The notes: generated by a model not told the origin, from the letters alone. Positions 1 to 8,310 are shown, counted from the first letter of the stretch. The stretch is DNA of 21,237 bases from Aminivibrio sp. (GCA_018057035.1 JAGPEN010000007.1:1-21237), one strand, 5' to 3'. Made by a program: numbers and translations.

Positions 1-167
1 CGGCCAGGAAGGCCATGCAGAGAGCCTGTATTGAAATACTGAAGAACTACCTTCAGAAATGTGTCCATGAAACGAAAGCCCCTGATTTCGACAACCTGGA
101 AAAACTCATTGAGGCCCTCATCGAAATTTCCCCCGCAAAGGCTCTTTCCCCGGAAGGGGATGAATAA
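1..167 (+). CDS. C-terminal fragment of an unidentified protein
   Basis: An open frame entering from the left edge (first complete codon at base 3) runs for 54 codons to TAA at 165-167. The visible tail is mostly helical and charged, containing KNYLQKCVHETKAPDFDNLE and ending in PEGDE. No family is recognised. The stop codon abuts the inverted repeat that borders the SRP RNA gene, which is transcribed towards it, so the two units converge with no spacer. Codon use looks ordinary. The start and most of the protein lie outside the window, so function cannot be assigned. A chance open frame is possible but less likely given the well-formed ending. Confidence 0.5.
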   Translation, partial: ARKAMQRACIEILKNYLQKCVHETKAPDFDNLEKLIEALIEISPAKALSPEGDE

Positions 168-300
168 CCGCAGCCGTCTGCGGGAAACCCAGCTCCCCCG
201 TGGCACCCGGAGAATTCTCCTTACTGCTGCTCCCTTCCGGGCCTGACAGGGTTCGGAGGTCTCCGCCGCACGGGACTGGATTCCCCGCAGACGGCTGCGG
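168..300. repeat. Inverted repeat enclosing the SRP RNA gene
   Basis: Bases 168-184 (CCGCAGCCGTCTGCGGG) are the exact reverse complement of 284-300. They would form a 17-bp closing helix around the SRP RNA core. Each arm is also nearly self-complementary (CCGCAG, four-base loop, CTGCGG), so each could fold as its own hairpin. On the minus strand the downstream arm lies where a terminator would be expected, but only a weak T-rich tract (TTATTC) follows. Confidence 0.75.
185..283 (-). ncRNA. ffs: Signal recognition particle RNA, small bacterial type (4.5S)
   Basis: On the minus strand the sequence contains the hallmark SRP apical motif GTCAGGCCCGGAAGGGAGCA followed by GCAG. This is the conserved domain IV hairpin with GGAA tetraloop and asymmetric loop that binds the Ffh M domain. 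The flanks pair as ATCCAG..CTGGGT and CCCGTG..CACGGG, giving a single long hairpin of about 95-100 nt, the usual size of the small bacterial form without an Alu domain. The RNA acts with Ffh and FtsY in co-translational targeting of membrane proteins. The mature ends are uncertain, because the pairing continues outward through the 168-184/284-300 repeat; the primary transcript probably starts near 310. Confidence 0.93.
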
Positions 301-316
301 GGTGTTCAACCTGAGG

Positions 317-325
317 ATTATAGCA
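317..325 (-). promoter_or_regulatory. Extended -10 promoter of the SRP RNA gene
   Basis: Read on the minus strand the sequence is TGCTATAAT: a perfect TATAAT (317-322) with a TG extension. It lies about 17 bases upstream of the 5' arm of the SRP RNA. No convincing -35 hexamer is present at normal spacing (TGGCGG), which fits an extended -10 promoter. Confidence 0.7.
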
Positions 326-412
326 TGGAGTATTTCTTTCCGCCACTACAGTTTTTTCAAAAGCACAACACAAAGCTCCGATAAAACTCTTTCAATCCAG
401 ATTTTCTCTGGG

Positions 413-1468
413 CTACTTTGTCAGCATATTCTCCCAGAGTCTCGGGTCATCGGGGTTGACTTCCTGGGGAACGAGGGGCCCCTGGAGCACCACGAAAGCT
501 CCGTCGTCCGCCCAGGGATTCCGTATGACCTTTGCTGGAGACCACAGGGCTCCTTCAACGATGAGCGTATCCCCGATTTTCGGAACGGGCTTCCCCCTCA
601 GCTTGTCCACAAGGTACTGAACCGCAAGGGCTGCGGCGTCATATGCCGGCTGGGCGACAGCCCCGAGCATTTTTCCCTTCTTGATGAGGTCGATCCCTTC
701 AGGCCCGATGCAGATTCCCGCAATGCCGAAATCCGCCGCGTCCAGTCCGGCCGCCTCGATTGCCGCAACTGCTCCCGGTCCCATGATGTCCGGAGTCTGG
801 ACGTATATCCCGAGGACCCTGTTTCCGAACCGGGTCAGAAGATCCGAGACGACCGCGTGGGAATCCGTGTTGTTCCACTTGCCTTCTCCCTGGGCGATTT
901 CAAGCTGGGGATACCCGGAGAGAACCGAATTAAAGCCTTCGGTGCAGGCGTGGCTGAACATATCCGCCTTATCCCCGAGAATCTCGAGGACGACTCCTGA
1001 GGGAACCGTTCCTCCGTTCCGGTTTTTTATCCCCTCGACGAACAGTTTGGCCGCTTTTGCGCTCGACTGGGCAAGGTCGAATGAGAGAAAAAAGTCCACA
1101 ACACCGCCTTCCGGTGAAGTATCCAGGGCCGCCACCGGGATCTTTGCCTCGTTGAGCCTCCGGATCCCGGGAACGAGAGCACGGAGGTCCACCGCACCCC
1201 CAAGGATGAAGGCATCGATTCCCTGGGCCATGTATGTGTCGATAATATCCATGATTTTGATGGAATCGCCTTCACCGTCGCGGATAAGGAGATCTACGCC
1301 GAGTTCCCCTGCCTTTTCCTCGGCAGCCTTCATGAACGCCTGGATGTAAGGGGCGGTCGGTTCCTTCACCACGAGACCTACCGTGAGCTTCTTCTCCGAT
1401 GCCCCTGCCGCGGACAGAAACACGAGAACCAATGCCGCCGCCATCACCGAATGCCGGAACATTTTCAT
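413..1468 (-). CDS. Sugar-type ABC transporter substrate-binding protein (RbsB-like)
   Basis: A 351-residue protein of the periplasmic-binding-protein family that serves ribose/galactose-type ABC importers. A signal peptide is visible (basic MKMFRHS, hydrophobic core, likely cleavage near AGA/SEKK at about residue 23). Two Rossmann-like lobes follow, with family features such as a first strand reading LTVGLVV, the segment DIIDTYMAQGIDAFILGG and a later QPAYDAAALAVQYLVDKL. The ATG was chosen because GGGAGGA sits six bases upstream and because it overlaps the permease stop as ATGA. It is the last gene of the SDR-hisD-ABC operon. Its ligand cannot be read from sequence; the adjoining dehydrogenases suggest a polyol, sugar acid or sulfonated C3 compound. 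No clear intrinsic terminator follows. Confidence 0.88.
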   Translation of the reverse strand: MKMFRHSVMAAALVLVFLSAAGASEKKLTVGLVVKEPTAPYIQAFMKAAEEKAGELGVDLLIRDGEGDSIKIMDIIDTYMAQGIDAFILGGAVDLRALVPGIRRLNEAKIPVAALDTSPEGGVVDFFLSFDLAQSSAKAAKLFVEGIKNRNGGTVPSGVVLEILGDKADMFSHACTEGFNSVLSGYPQLEIAQGEGKWNNTDSHAVVSDLLTRFGNRVLGIYVQTPDIMGPGAVAAIEAAGLDAADFGIAGICIGPEGIDLIKKGKMLGAVAQPAYDAAALAVQYLVDKLRGKPVPKIGDTLIVEGALWSPAKVIRNPWADDGAFVVLQGPLVPQEVNPDDPRLWENMLTK

Positions 1469-2526
1469 ACTGATTCCTCCCTTGGTTTTCCGACTGAGTG
1501 TTCCGCTCCCCGTTCTTCTTCCCGGTGGAGCGTTCGTATCTGTTCTTTCCGCAGCATGGAGCTCCGGAGCGAGACCCTGAACCGGTCGACAAGGATCGCG
1601 AGAAAGATCAGCGTCCCCTGGGCGGCGTGGATGAGGGTCACCTTGACGCCGAGAAGGTTCAGAGCGTTGGAAAACATTCCCAGCAAAACAGCCCCTCCGA
1701 GCATGCCGAAGGCCGAGCCCTTGCCTCCCGACATGGACGTCCCCCCAAGAAGGGCTCCCGCAAAAGCGAGAAGCGTCATCCCGTTTCCCATGGTGTTCGA
1801 CACGGAGTCCTGCCTTCCCGCCGTCAGCATTCCCGCTATGGCCGACAGAATTCCTGCGACCATGAACCCCAGGATGATCATCCTGTTCGTGTTGATGCCG
1901 GCGACGAAACTCGCCCGTGCGTTTCCGCCGGTGGCCAGATAGTTTCTTCCGAAGACCGTGAAGTTGATCAGCACGTGGAAGACGAAAAAAATGAAAAACG
2001 TCACCGGGATCGCCGCGGGGATATTGCCGAGCTGGGCGATCCGTGCCTTCCCGATGAAGGAATACACCGGGTCGAGGGGGAAAATGGACAGGGGGATGAA
2101 GAACAGCACCAGTCCCCTGAGGATGATGGAGACGGAGAGGGTCTGCATGAAGGCGTTCATTCCGAGCCGGGCGACGCAGAACCCGTTGAAAAGCCCGAGC
2201 AGGGCACCGATCGACAGGGTGAGGAGAATGGCTGTCCAGGGGCTGCCGAGCAGTCCGGGAAACCACTTCACCGATAAAAGGATCGCCATGCCGGGAGCGA
2301 AGGCGAGAACGGCGTCAATGGACAGGTCAAGGTTCCCGCTCATGAGAACGAAACCCTGGGCGAGAACGAGCATGCTCATGATGGTCGTATGGTAGAGAAT
2401 GTTCACCAGGTTGGTCCAGGTCGCGAAGGCCGGTATGGCGAGAGCGCACACCGAAAAGAACGCGATGAGCATCATCCATATAATATTGTCCAGTAGAGCG
2501 AGCCTGAGCTTCAAACTGCCTGACAT
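1465..2526 (-). CDS. Sugar-type ABC transporter permease (RbsC-like)
   Basis: A 353-residue, strongly hydrophobic protein with about eight to ten membrane segments. It carries the family signature of ribose-type permeases: VLMSGNLDLSIDAVLAFAPG after the second helix, and GALLGGTSMSGGKGSAFGMLGG late in the protein, which matches the region contacting the ATPase. It forms the channel for the solute delivered by the downstream binding protein. Its start overlaps the end of the ATPase gene by 16 bases, and its TGA overlaps the binding-protein ATG, so the three genes are probably translationally coupled. The charged C-terminal tail of about 35 residues is longer than usual and is probably cytoplasmic. 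Confidence 0.9.
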   Translation of the reverse strand: MSGSLKLRLALLDNIIWMMLIAFFSVCALAIPAFATWTNLVNILYHTTIMSMLVLAQGFVLMSGNLDLSIDAVLAFAPGMAILLSVKWFPGLLGSPWTAILLTLSIGALLGLFNGFCVARLGMNAFMQTLSVSIILRGLVLFFIPLSIFPLDPVYSFIGKARIAQLGNIPAAIPVTFFIFFVFHVLINFTVFGRNYLATGGNARASFVAGINTNRMIILGFMVAGILSAIAGMLTAGRQDSVSNTMGNGMTLLAFAGALLGGTSMSGGKGSAFGMLGGAVLLGMFSNALNLLGVKVTLIHAAQGTLIFLAILVDRFRVSLRSSMLRKEQIRTLHREEERGAEHSVGKPREESV

Positions 2527-4046
2527 TCTCTTCCACCTCTCCGGTCCTGTTGTCCGAATCCCTGCATATCGAGGAACAGCCTGTGTTCGCTGAAATCCTT
2601 CCGTTCATATTCCCTGAAAACCCCGCCTTTCGAGAGGACGAGGATCCTGTCGCACACATCGATGAGGTCATCCAGCCCGGGGGAGGTGATGATGACGCCC
2701 GCACCGTTCCTGATCCTTTCGGACACTATGGACAGGATCGCCTTCTTCGCGCCGATGTCCACTCCCCTGGTGGGTTCGTCCAGAAGGTAAATATCCGGGC
2801 TGTTCGCCATGATCCGTCCGATGACCACCTTCTGCCTGTTGCCTCCGGAAAGCTCGTCCACCCCCTGGTGGATCGAGAAGGCTTTCATCCGCACGTCACG
2901 AAAAACGGCCAGTGCCCGCTCCTCGCTCTTTTCCCAGTTGATGAACCTGCCGTCGCTGACTTTCCCGAGGCTGTTGAGAAGAAGGTTGTCCCGTATGCAA
3001 AAAGACCTGAGGAGCCCCTCCTTTTCCCTCTCCTCGGGAAGGTAGGCGATCCCTTCCTCGAGGGCTTTCGCCGGTGAACGGAAACGGACACGGTTTCCCC
3101 GGAGAAAGATCTCTCCTTCGTCGGCGGGTTCGATGCCGGCGAGGGCTTTCAGCAGTTCCGTCCTTCCGCTTCCCCGGAGCCCTGCAAGTCCCAGGATCTC
3201 TCCCCGCCGCAGGAAAAATGAAACATTTCCGAAGATTCCCCACCTGGAAAGTCCCTCGACCCGGAGAATTTCCTCTCCCGGAAGCGGGGCGTCCTCATGC
3301 CGGCCACAGGAGAGCCCCGCTTCCTCGCCTATGATGAGCTCCGAAAGAGAGGCGTGGTCCAGGGAGTTCCTCTCCCTCACGGCGACGGCTTTCCCGTCCC
3401 GCAGGACCGTCAGCCTGTCGCAGATGTCGAGCAGCTCGTCGATATGGTGGGATATATACACAATCGCCTTTCCCCGGGAGCGCATGTCGTCGACTATTTT
3501 TCTTAGGATCAGGGCGTCCCTGCCGCTGAGAGGTGCGGAAGACTCGTCGAGGACGACGATGGGGGCATCTTCCACCACGCAGGACTTGAGTATGAGCAGA
3601 AGCTGCCTTTCGCTCAGGGAGAGGTCCCCCGCCATCAGGTCGGCGCTTATGCCGGTCCTGTAGCCCGAGAGGGCTTCCTCGGCTCGGGCGCGCATTGTTT
3701 TCCTGTCCAGAATGCCTTTCTTCGAGGGAAGATCCCCGAGAAAAAGGTTTTCCGCCACCGAAAGATCCAGGATAAGTTCCGGTTCCTGGGGAACGATGGC
3801 CACCCCTTCCCTCTTCGCCCGGGCACGGGAAAGGGATCGAAAGGAACGGCCTCCCAGGGAGATCGTTCCCTCGGTCGGTTCAATGAGCCCCGCGAGAATG
3901 CCCACAAGGGTGGATTTCCCCGCCCCGTTTTTCCCGATGAGCCCGTGGACTTCGCCTGGGCAGACCTCAAAGGACACCCGGTCCAGGGCGACCGTTCCGG
4001 GGTAAATTTTCGAGATCCCGTTCAGGGAAAGGGCAGGCGCTTTCAT
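2511..4046 (-). CDS. Sugar-type ABC transporter ATP-binding protein with two ATPase domains (RbsA-like)
   Basis: A 511-residue tandem ATPase of the RbsA/MglA type that powers import. The first domain has Walker A GKNGAGKS at residues 38-45, a signature segment LSLSERQ near 142 that departs from the usual LSGG form, Walker B VVLDE near 164 and the switch histidine at 200. The second domain has the degenerate P-loop GLRGSGRT, a canonical LSGGNRQ signature and Walker B YLLDEPTRGVD; this one-good, one-degenerate pattern is usual for the family. The ATG at 4046 was chosen because it overlaps the hisD-like TGA as ATGA and the protein then begins directly at the domain. The same frame stays open upstream, but that stretch lies within the hisD-like gene. 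Confidence 0.92.
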   Translation of the reverse strand: MKAPALSLNGISKIYPGTVALDRVSFEVCPGEVHGLIGKNGAGKSTLVGILAGLIEPTEGTISLGGRSFRSLSRARAKREGVAIVPQEPELILDLSVAENLFLGDLPSKKGILDRKTMRARAEEALSGYRTGISADLMAGDLSLSERQLLLILKSCVVEDAPIVVLDESSAPLSGRDALILRKIVDDMRSRGKAIVYISHHIDELLDICDRLTVLRDGKAVAVRERNSLDHASLSELIIGEEAGLSCGRHEDAPLPGEEILRVEGLSRWGIFGNVSFFLRRGEILGLAGLRGSGRTELLKALAGIEPADEGEIFLRGNRVRFRSPAKALEEGIAYLPEEREKEGLLRSFCIRDNLLLNSLGKVSDGRFINWEKSEERALAVFRDVRMKAFSIHQGVDELSGGNRQKVVIGRIMANSPDIYLLDEPTRGVDIGAKKAILSIVSERIRNGAGVIITSPGLDDLIDVCDRILVLSKGGVFREYERKDFSEHRLFLDMQGFGQQDRRGGRECQAV

Positions 4047-5329
4047 TCCTGTTCCCTGTCGCTCCTGCCGTCTTTTTTCCGAAGCTCCGCAGACCGCTTG
4101 TGGCCGAAAAGGCCCTCGAGATCGGCGAAAGCGGAACATTTTTCCGCAAGGGAATAGGCCCCATCGCGGGAGATTTCCTGGTATGAGCTGACCTTGATGA
4201 AGGTTCCCGCGTACACTCCGTTGGAAAACCGTGCGCACCGGACGGTGGGCAGAATATGGTTCGGGCCGGACACATAGTCCCCGAAAGCCACCGGGGCATA
4301 GGGACCGATAAAGAGGGAGCCGAAATTTGTCAGCTTTTCCGCGGTTTCCCGGCTGTTTTCCGTCATCACCTGGAGGTGCTCCGGGGCGATGTCGTCGGTG
4401 ATTGCCACGGCTTCCTCCAGGGAATCAGCCAGCAGGATCCTTCCGTTGTTCCTCCATGCTTCGAGGGCAAGCTTTCCTGTGGGGAGAACCTCCGCCTGCC
4501 TGAGGATCTCTTCGGAGGTTTTCAGCGCAAGATCCCTGCTGGTGGTCACGATGACCGTCCACGAGTTCGGGTCGTGCTCGCACCGGGCGAGGGTGTCCGC
4601 CGCCACCCACTCAGGCTTTGCCGATCCGTCCGCAATGATGACCACCTCGCTCGGTCCGGCGAGCATGTCAATTCCCACCGACCCGCTCACCTGCCGCTTC
4701 GCTTCGGTCACATACCGGTTTCCGGGGCCGACGATCATGTCGACCGGCATCAATGTTTCTGTTCCAAAGGCGAAAGCCCCAACGGCCTGGGCTCCTCCCA
4801 TGCAGTAGATTTCGTCCACACCGGCAATATCCATGGCCACGAGAACGGCAGGGTGAATGCCCTCCTGCCCCCTGCTCGCCGGAGAACAGGCGGCTATGCG
4901 TTTCACTCCCGCCACCTTTGCGGGAATGGCCGACATGAGCGCCGAGGACGGAAGGGGGTACCTCCCGGCAGGGACATAGCACCCGCACGAAGCCACCGGA
5001 ATCAGGCGATGGCCAAGAACGACCCCGGGGGAGATCTCCCATCGGAGTTCCTTCATGCACTCCTTCTGCTTGATGGCGAAACCGCGGATCCTTCTGGCTG
5101 AGAACTGCAGCGTCTCCACCATTTCACGGGACACTTTCCCGTAGGCCTCCCGGACCGTTTTTTCGTCGACCCGCAGTGCAGAGGGGCGGAAACCGTCAAA
5201 TTTCTCGGTGTAATTCCTGACGGCCTCGTCGCCACCAGACCGGACATCCTCGAGGATGTCCCTCACGGTCTTCTCCACCGACGCGGTTTCCGCTGCTCCG
5301 CTTTTTTCCGCTTCCTTGAATACGATCAT
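4043..5329 (-). CDS. HisD-family NAD-dependent dehydrogenase, probably not histidinol dehydrogenase
   Basis: A 428-residue protein matching histidinol dehydrogenase along its whole length: VGPGNRYVTEAKRQV, AGPSEVVIIAD, APEHLQ (E317, H318), GDYVSGPNH and a C-terminal GHK. Of the four zinc ligands known in E. coli HisD (Q259, H262, D360, H419), the last three are present (H252, D351, H410), but the glutamine position is arginine (R249 in LARCEHD). The entry loop reads CGCYVPAGRYPLPSS, a form I associate with HisD-like catabolic dehydrogenases such as sulfopropanediol 3-dehydrogenase (HpsN). No other histidine gene is nearby. It sits between an SDR dehydrogenase and an ABC importer, so oxidation of an imported diol or sulfonate to an acid is the likely role. 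The substrate is unproven. The start has GGAAGGAG eight or so bases upstream. Confidence 0.85.
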   Translation of the reverse strand: MIVFKEAEKSGAAETASVEKTVRDILEDVRSGGDEAVRNYTEKFDGFRPSALRVDEKTVREAYGKVSREMVETLQFSARRIRGFAIKQKECMKELRWEISPGVVLGHRLIPVASCGCYVPAGRYPLPSSALMSAIPAKVAGVKRIAACSPASRGQEGIHPAVLVAMDIAGVDEIYCMGGAQAVGAFAFGTETLMPVDMIVGPGNRYVTEAKRQVSGSVGIDMLAGPSEVVIIADGSAKPEWVAADTLARCEHDPNSWTVIVTTSRDLALKTSEEILRQAEVLPTGKLALEAWRNNGRILLADSLEEAVAITDDIAPEHLQVMTENSRETAEKLTNFGSLFIGPYAPVAFGDYVSGPNHILPTVRCARFSNGVYAGTFIKVSSYQEISRDGAYSLAEKCSAFADLEGLFGHKRSAELRKKDGRSDREQE

Positions 5330-5350
5330 TTTCCTGCTCCTTCCGGAAGG

Positions 5351-6121
5351 TCAGCTCGCGAGCCAGCCACCGTCGATATAGATGATCTGACCGGTAATAT
5401 AGTCCGAGGCCGAACTGCAGAGAAACACGAGCGTGCCCAGGAGATCTTCGGCAGTACCTACCCTTCCCGCCGGAATGCGCTCCTCGATCCACTGCCTGTG
5501 GCCCGGGTCGAGGAAAAAGGGCTCGGTCATGGGTGTCCTGAAGTATCCCGGCCCCATGGCGTTCACCTGGATATTCGACCGTGCCAGCTCGATGGCCATG
5601 GTCTTCGTGATCTGCACCACTCCGCCCTTGGTTCCGCAGTATACCGAGGACTTCGCCAGGCCGATGGTGCTGCCGAGAGAACCGATGTTCACGATTTTTC
5701 CCCGGCCCTGCTTCGCCATGATCCTGGCCGCCGCCTGGGCGCAGAAAAACACCCCCCTGAGGTTGACGGCCATGATCTTGTCGTACTGTTCTTCCGTCAC
5801 GGAAAGGAAATCGTTGATCTCCTCCACACCCGCGTTATTCACAAGGATATCGAGACTTCCCAGTCTGTCGGCCGCCGCACGGAAACACTCCTGCACTTCG
5901 GCTGGTTTCGTCACGTCAAGGCGGATGCCTTCGGCCCTTCCGCCGGAACGGCGGATTTCGTCCGCTGTTTTTCCGGCGGCTGTTCCGTCGATATCGGCAC
6001 ACACCACTGCTGAGCCCGCCGAAGCAAGCCCCAGAGAATATCCCTTCCCAAGACCGCGGCCCGCGCCGGTCACCACCGCAGTCTTGCCGGCGAGGGAGAA
6101 CTGTTCGAGAAATGCCGTCAT
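5351..6121 (-). CDS. Short-chain dehydrogenase/reductase
   Basis: A 256-residue classical SDR. Visible motifs are the nucleotide-binding TGAGRGLG (residues 18-25), an acidic residue after the second strand (CADID, favouring NAD over NADP), NNAG at 95-98, N120, and the catalytic S148, Y161, K165 (YCGTK). The C-terminal DYITGQIIYIDGGW is typical of gluconate- and polyol-type SDRs. It is the promoter-proximal gene of the operon, 21 bases before the hisD-like gene, so the two dehydrogenases may act on the same imported compound. The start is ambiguous: TTG at 6130 is only three bases from GGAG, while ATG at 6121 is twelve bases away. The ATG is used here because residues before it lie outside the conserved fold. 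Confidence 0.88.
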   Translation of the reverse strand: MTAFLEQFSLAGKTAVVTGAGRGLGKGYSLGLASAGSAVVCADIDGTAAGKTADEIRRSGGRAEGIRLDVTKPAEVQECFRAAADRLGSLDILVNNAGVEEINDFLSVTEEQYDKIMAVNLRGVFFCAQAAARIMAKQGRGKIVNIGSLGSTIGLAKSSVYCGTKGGVVQITKTMAIELARSNIQVNAMGPGYFRTPMTEPFFLDPGHRQWIEERIPAGRVGTAEDLLGTLVFLCSSASDYITGQIIYIDGGWLAS

Positions 6122-6207
6122 GTCAGTCAAAAACTCCTTTTTCCTGTCATTTTTGGAAAACCATTGAAGGAATTCTTTTACCGGAGAACCATCAAAAACA
6201 CTTTAGC

Positions 6208-6235
6208 ATGATAGCATATGCGAAGGATAATGCAA
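6208..6235 (-). promoter_or_regulatory. Candidate promoter of the SDR-hisD-ABC operon
   Basis: On the minus strand TTGCAT (6230-6235) is followed after 16 bases by TATCAT (6208-6213), with a TG extension directly before the -10. It lies about 87 bases upstream of the SDR ATG and downstream of the terminator closing the tct operon, as expected for an independent unit. The -35 match is weak. Confidence 0.5.
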
Positions 6236-6258
6236 TAATACAAGGAAGAGACGAAATA

Positions 6259-6285
6259 GAAAAAAGATTCCCCGAAGGGAATCTC
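6259..6285 (-). terminator. Intrinsic terminator of the tctCBA operon
   Basis: On the minus strand AGATTCCC, loop TTCG, GGGAATCT forms a perfect 8-bp stem (6265-6284) with a stable tetraloop, running into six consecutive T. It lies about 67 bases after the tctA stop codon and before the next promoter on the same strand, separating the two operons. Confidence 0.9.
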
Positions 6286-6351
6286 ATGCAGATGAACGAA
6301 TTTTCCCGGTTACCTTTTCCCAGGACAGCCTCAAATAACGGGACAGAAAAT

Positions 6352-7833
6352 TTACTCCCCTTTTTTCCTCCTGAAGAATTCCATGACAGGGCCTCCGAAA
6401 AAGACGAAAAGGATAAGAAAAATCAGGGTAAGGCAGATCGGGTCGAAGATGAATTCGCCGAGCCTTCCATGGGTTTTGATGAGCCCGACCCTCAGATTGT
6501 TCTCTATCATCGGCCCCAGGATAATGGCGAGAATGAGAGGAGGCAGGGGAATATCGAGGTATTCAAAGAAAAAACCGGCAACGCCGAACGCGGCCATGAT
6601 GTAGATGTCGAAGAAACTGTTTCTGATGGCGTAGGAGCCGATGACCGAGAAGATGAGCACGATGACCATAACGATATTCCGGGGCATTCTCAGGATCTTC
6701 CCGAAAACCTTAATCCCGATAAGCCCAACTGGAATAAGGAAAAGCTGAGAAATCAGTCCAACCGCGAAAATACCGTGAACAAGTTTCAGGTTCTCCTGGA
6801 AAATGAGCGGTCCCGGCCTCAGCCCGTACATGAGCATGGCCCCGAGGACTATGGCCGTGATGGAGTCTCCGGGCACACCGAAAACAAGGGCCGGAATCCA
6901 CGTTCCTCCCAGGGCCGCATTGTTGGCGCTCGTAGGGGCAATGACTCCCTTTATGGATCCCTTCCCGAATTCCTCGGGATTTTTGGATGTCTTTTTCTCC
7001 ATGCCGTAGGCGACCCATGCGGCGATGTCGGCTCCGGCACCGGGAAGGGCGCCGACGCACGTGCCCAGGAGCGAGGCCTTCAAAACGGTCATTTTGTTTC
7101 TGAGAACGATCTTCAGGGTTCCCAAAAGGGAGATGCGTCCGAATTCAGGAATGCTGCTTTTTCCGAGGAGTTTTTGGTCTCCCACGTTCTTGAGTACCTC
7201 GGAGAGGCCGAATAGCCCCACCATGGCGGGTATGAACCCGATTCCTTCCAGAAGCTCCATATTTCCCCCGGTGAACCGGGGAAGCCCGGTGGTGATGTCC
7301 ATCCCCACGGTTGAAACAAGAAGCCCCAGCGTAGCGGACAAAACGCCGTTGAGGGGCCTCCCTGCACTCAGAACGGCGCTCATGCTCAAGCCAAAGATCC
7401 CGAGCCAGAAATACTGGAAGTTGGTGAATTTGAGGGCGAATTTTGCCAGCGGAGGGGCGACCGCCATGAGAAGGAGTATTCCGATGAAGCCTCCTATGGC
7501 GGAACAGAGTAGATCCAGCGAGAGGGCTTCCATGGCGCGGCCCTGTTTGGTCAGTTCATAGCCGTCGAGTGTGGCCGCTCCTGAAGCCGGGGTTCCTGGA
7601 ATCCGAAGCAGGGTCGCAGGTATGTCCCCGGTGAAGATGGACGTGAAGGACACGCCGAGAATCATGGACATTCCTGCGAGTGGTTCCATGTAATAGGTTA
7701 CAGGTATGATGAGGGCCACTCCCATGGTGGCAGTCAGGCCGGGGGTACCTCCAATGAGGACTCCGAAGGCCATGGAAAGGAGCCACGGAAAAAGTATGGC
7801 GGGACGGAAAACAGCGAGTATTTCCTCAAACAT
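6352..7833 (-). CDS. tctA: Tripartite tricarboxylate transporter large permease, TctA family
   Basis: A 493-residue membrane protein with about ten to twelve hydrophobic segments. TctA family landmarks are present: the N-terminal GVLIGGTPGLTATMGVALIIPVTYYM, the segment GDIPATLLRIPGTPASGAATLDGYELTKQGRA and the central repeat-like GALPGAGADIAAWVAYGMEKK. It forms the channel of a TTT importer for carboxylates, driven by an ion gradient and loaded by the TctC protein. It is last in the order tctC-tctB-tctA and is followed by a clear terminator. The start ATG has GGAGGGG ten bases upstream and lies 12 bases after the tctB stop. The substrate class cannot be fixed from sequence. Confidence 0.95.
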   Translation of the reverse strand: MFEEILAVFRPAILFPWLLSMAFGVLIGGTPGLTATMGVALIIPVTYYMEPLAGMSMILGVSFTSIFTGDIPATLLRIPGTPASGAATLDGYELTKQGRAMEALSLDLLCSAIGGFIGILLLMAVAPPLAKFALKFTNFQYFWLGIFGLSMSAVLSAGRPLNGVLSATLGLLVSTVGMDITTGLPRFTGGNMELLEGIGFIPAMVGLFGLSEVLKNVGDQKLLGKSSIPEFGRISLLGTLKIVLRNKMTVLKASLLGTCVGALPGAGADIAAWVAYGMEKKTSKNPEEFGKGSIKGVIAPTSANNAALGGTWIPALVFGVPGDSITAIVLGAMLMYGLRPGPLIFQENLKLVHGIFAVGLISQLFLIPVGLIGIKVFGKILRMPRNIVMVIVLIFSVIGSYAIRNSFFDIYIMAAFGVAGFFFEYLDIPLPPLILAIILGPMIENNLRVGLIKTHGRLGEFIFDPICLTLIFLILFVFFGGPVMEFFRRKKGE

Positions 7834-7845
7834 TTCAGGCCCCTC

Positions 7846-8310
7846 CTACCATGGAAGTCCCAGCTCGCCGAGAGGAAGCTGTATCTGAAACAGGCGGCCG
7901 AAGACAAGAAGAATAAAAACCACCGAAAAAATTGTCACCGTGAGGGCTTTCAGCAATCCTACCCTGAGACGGAGAAGAAGAAACATGGAAAAAAGAACGG
8001 TGGAAAGAGCATATCCCATCCATTGCATAAGCTGAACATACACGGCAAGGGACAGAATGACGATCGCCCCGTTGGCCGCTCCGGGACCCCATCCCCTGCC
8101 GGCGGTTTCCGGCCCGGACCTCAGGGCCGAAACCACCTGGTGCAGCCCGCACGGAATCAGCACCACGGAAAGAAGCACCGGGAAAAAAGCCGGGCCGGGG
8201 ATTTTCTTTCCGGCCGAAACTGCCTCGGGAAAGGTGGAACTGGTGCGGATGACCCACAGGGAAACAAGGACCAAAGATACGCCGAAGAGTATTCTCAGAG
8301 TTTTTTTCAT
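7846..8310 (-). CDS. tctB: Tripartite tricarboxylate transporter small permease, TctB family
   Basis: A 154-residue protein with four hydrophobic segments: one near the N-terminus (ILFGVSLVLVSLWVI), one at about 41-60, and two in the C-terminal half. A loop follows the first helix with GPAFFPVLLSVVLIPCG, typical of TctB. It assists the large TctA subunit at the membrane. The start ATG is preceded by GGAGGCTGTCA. Another open frame over the same bases has no membrane pattern and is a shadow. Confidence 0.9.
   Translation of the reverse strand: MKKTLRILFGVSLVLVSLWVIRTSSTFPEAVSAGKKIPGPAFFPVLLSVVLIPCGLHQVVSALRSGPETAGRGWGPGAANGAIVILSLAVYVQLMQWMGYALSTVLFSMFLLLRLRVGLLKALTVTIFSVVFILLVFGRLFQIQLPLGELGLPW

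Noticed and set aside
397..411. Small hairpin CCAGA-N5-TCTGG right after the binding-protein gene as terminator
   Set aside because: The stem is only 5 bp and no T-run follows on the minus strand.
6112..7215. Long plus-strand open frame opposite tctA
   Set aside because: It reads as highly charged, low-complexity antisense of a membrane protein and has no ribosome site; tctA is clearly the real gene.
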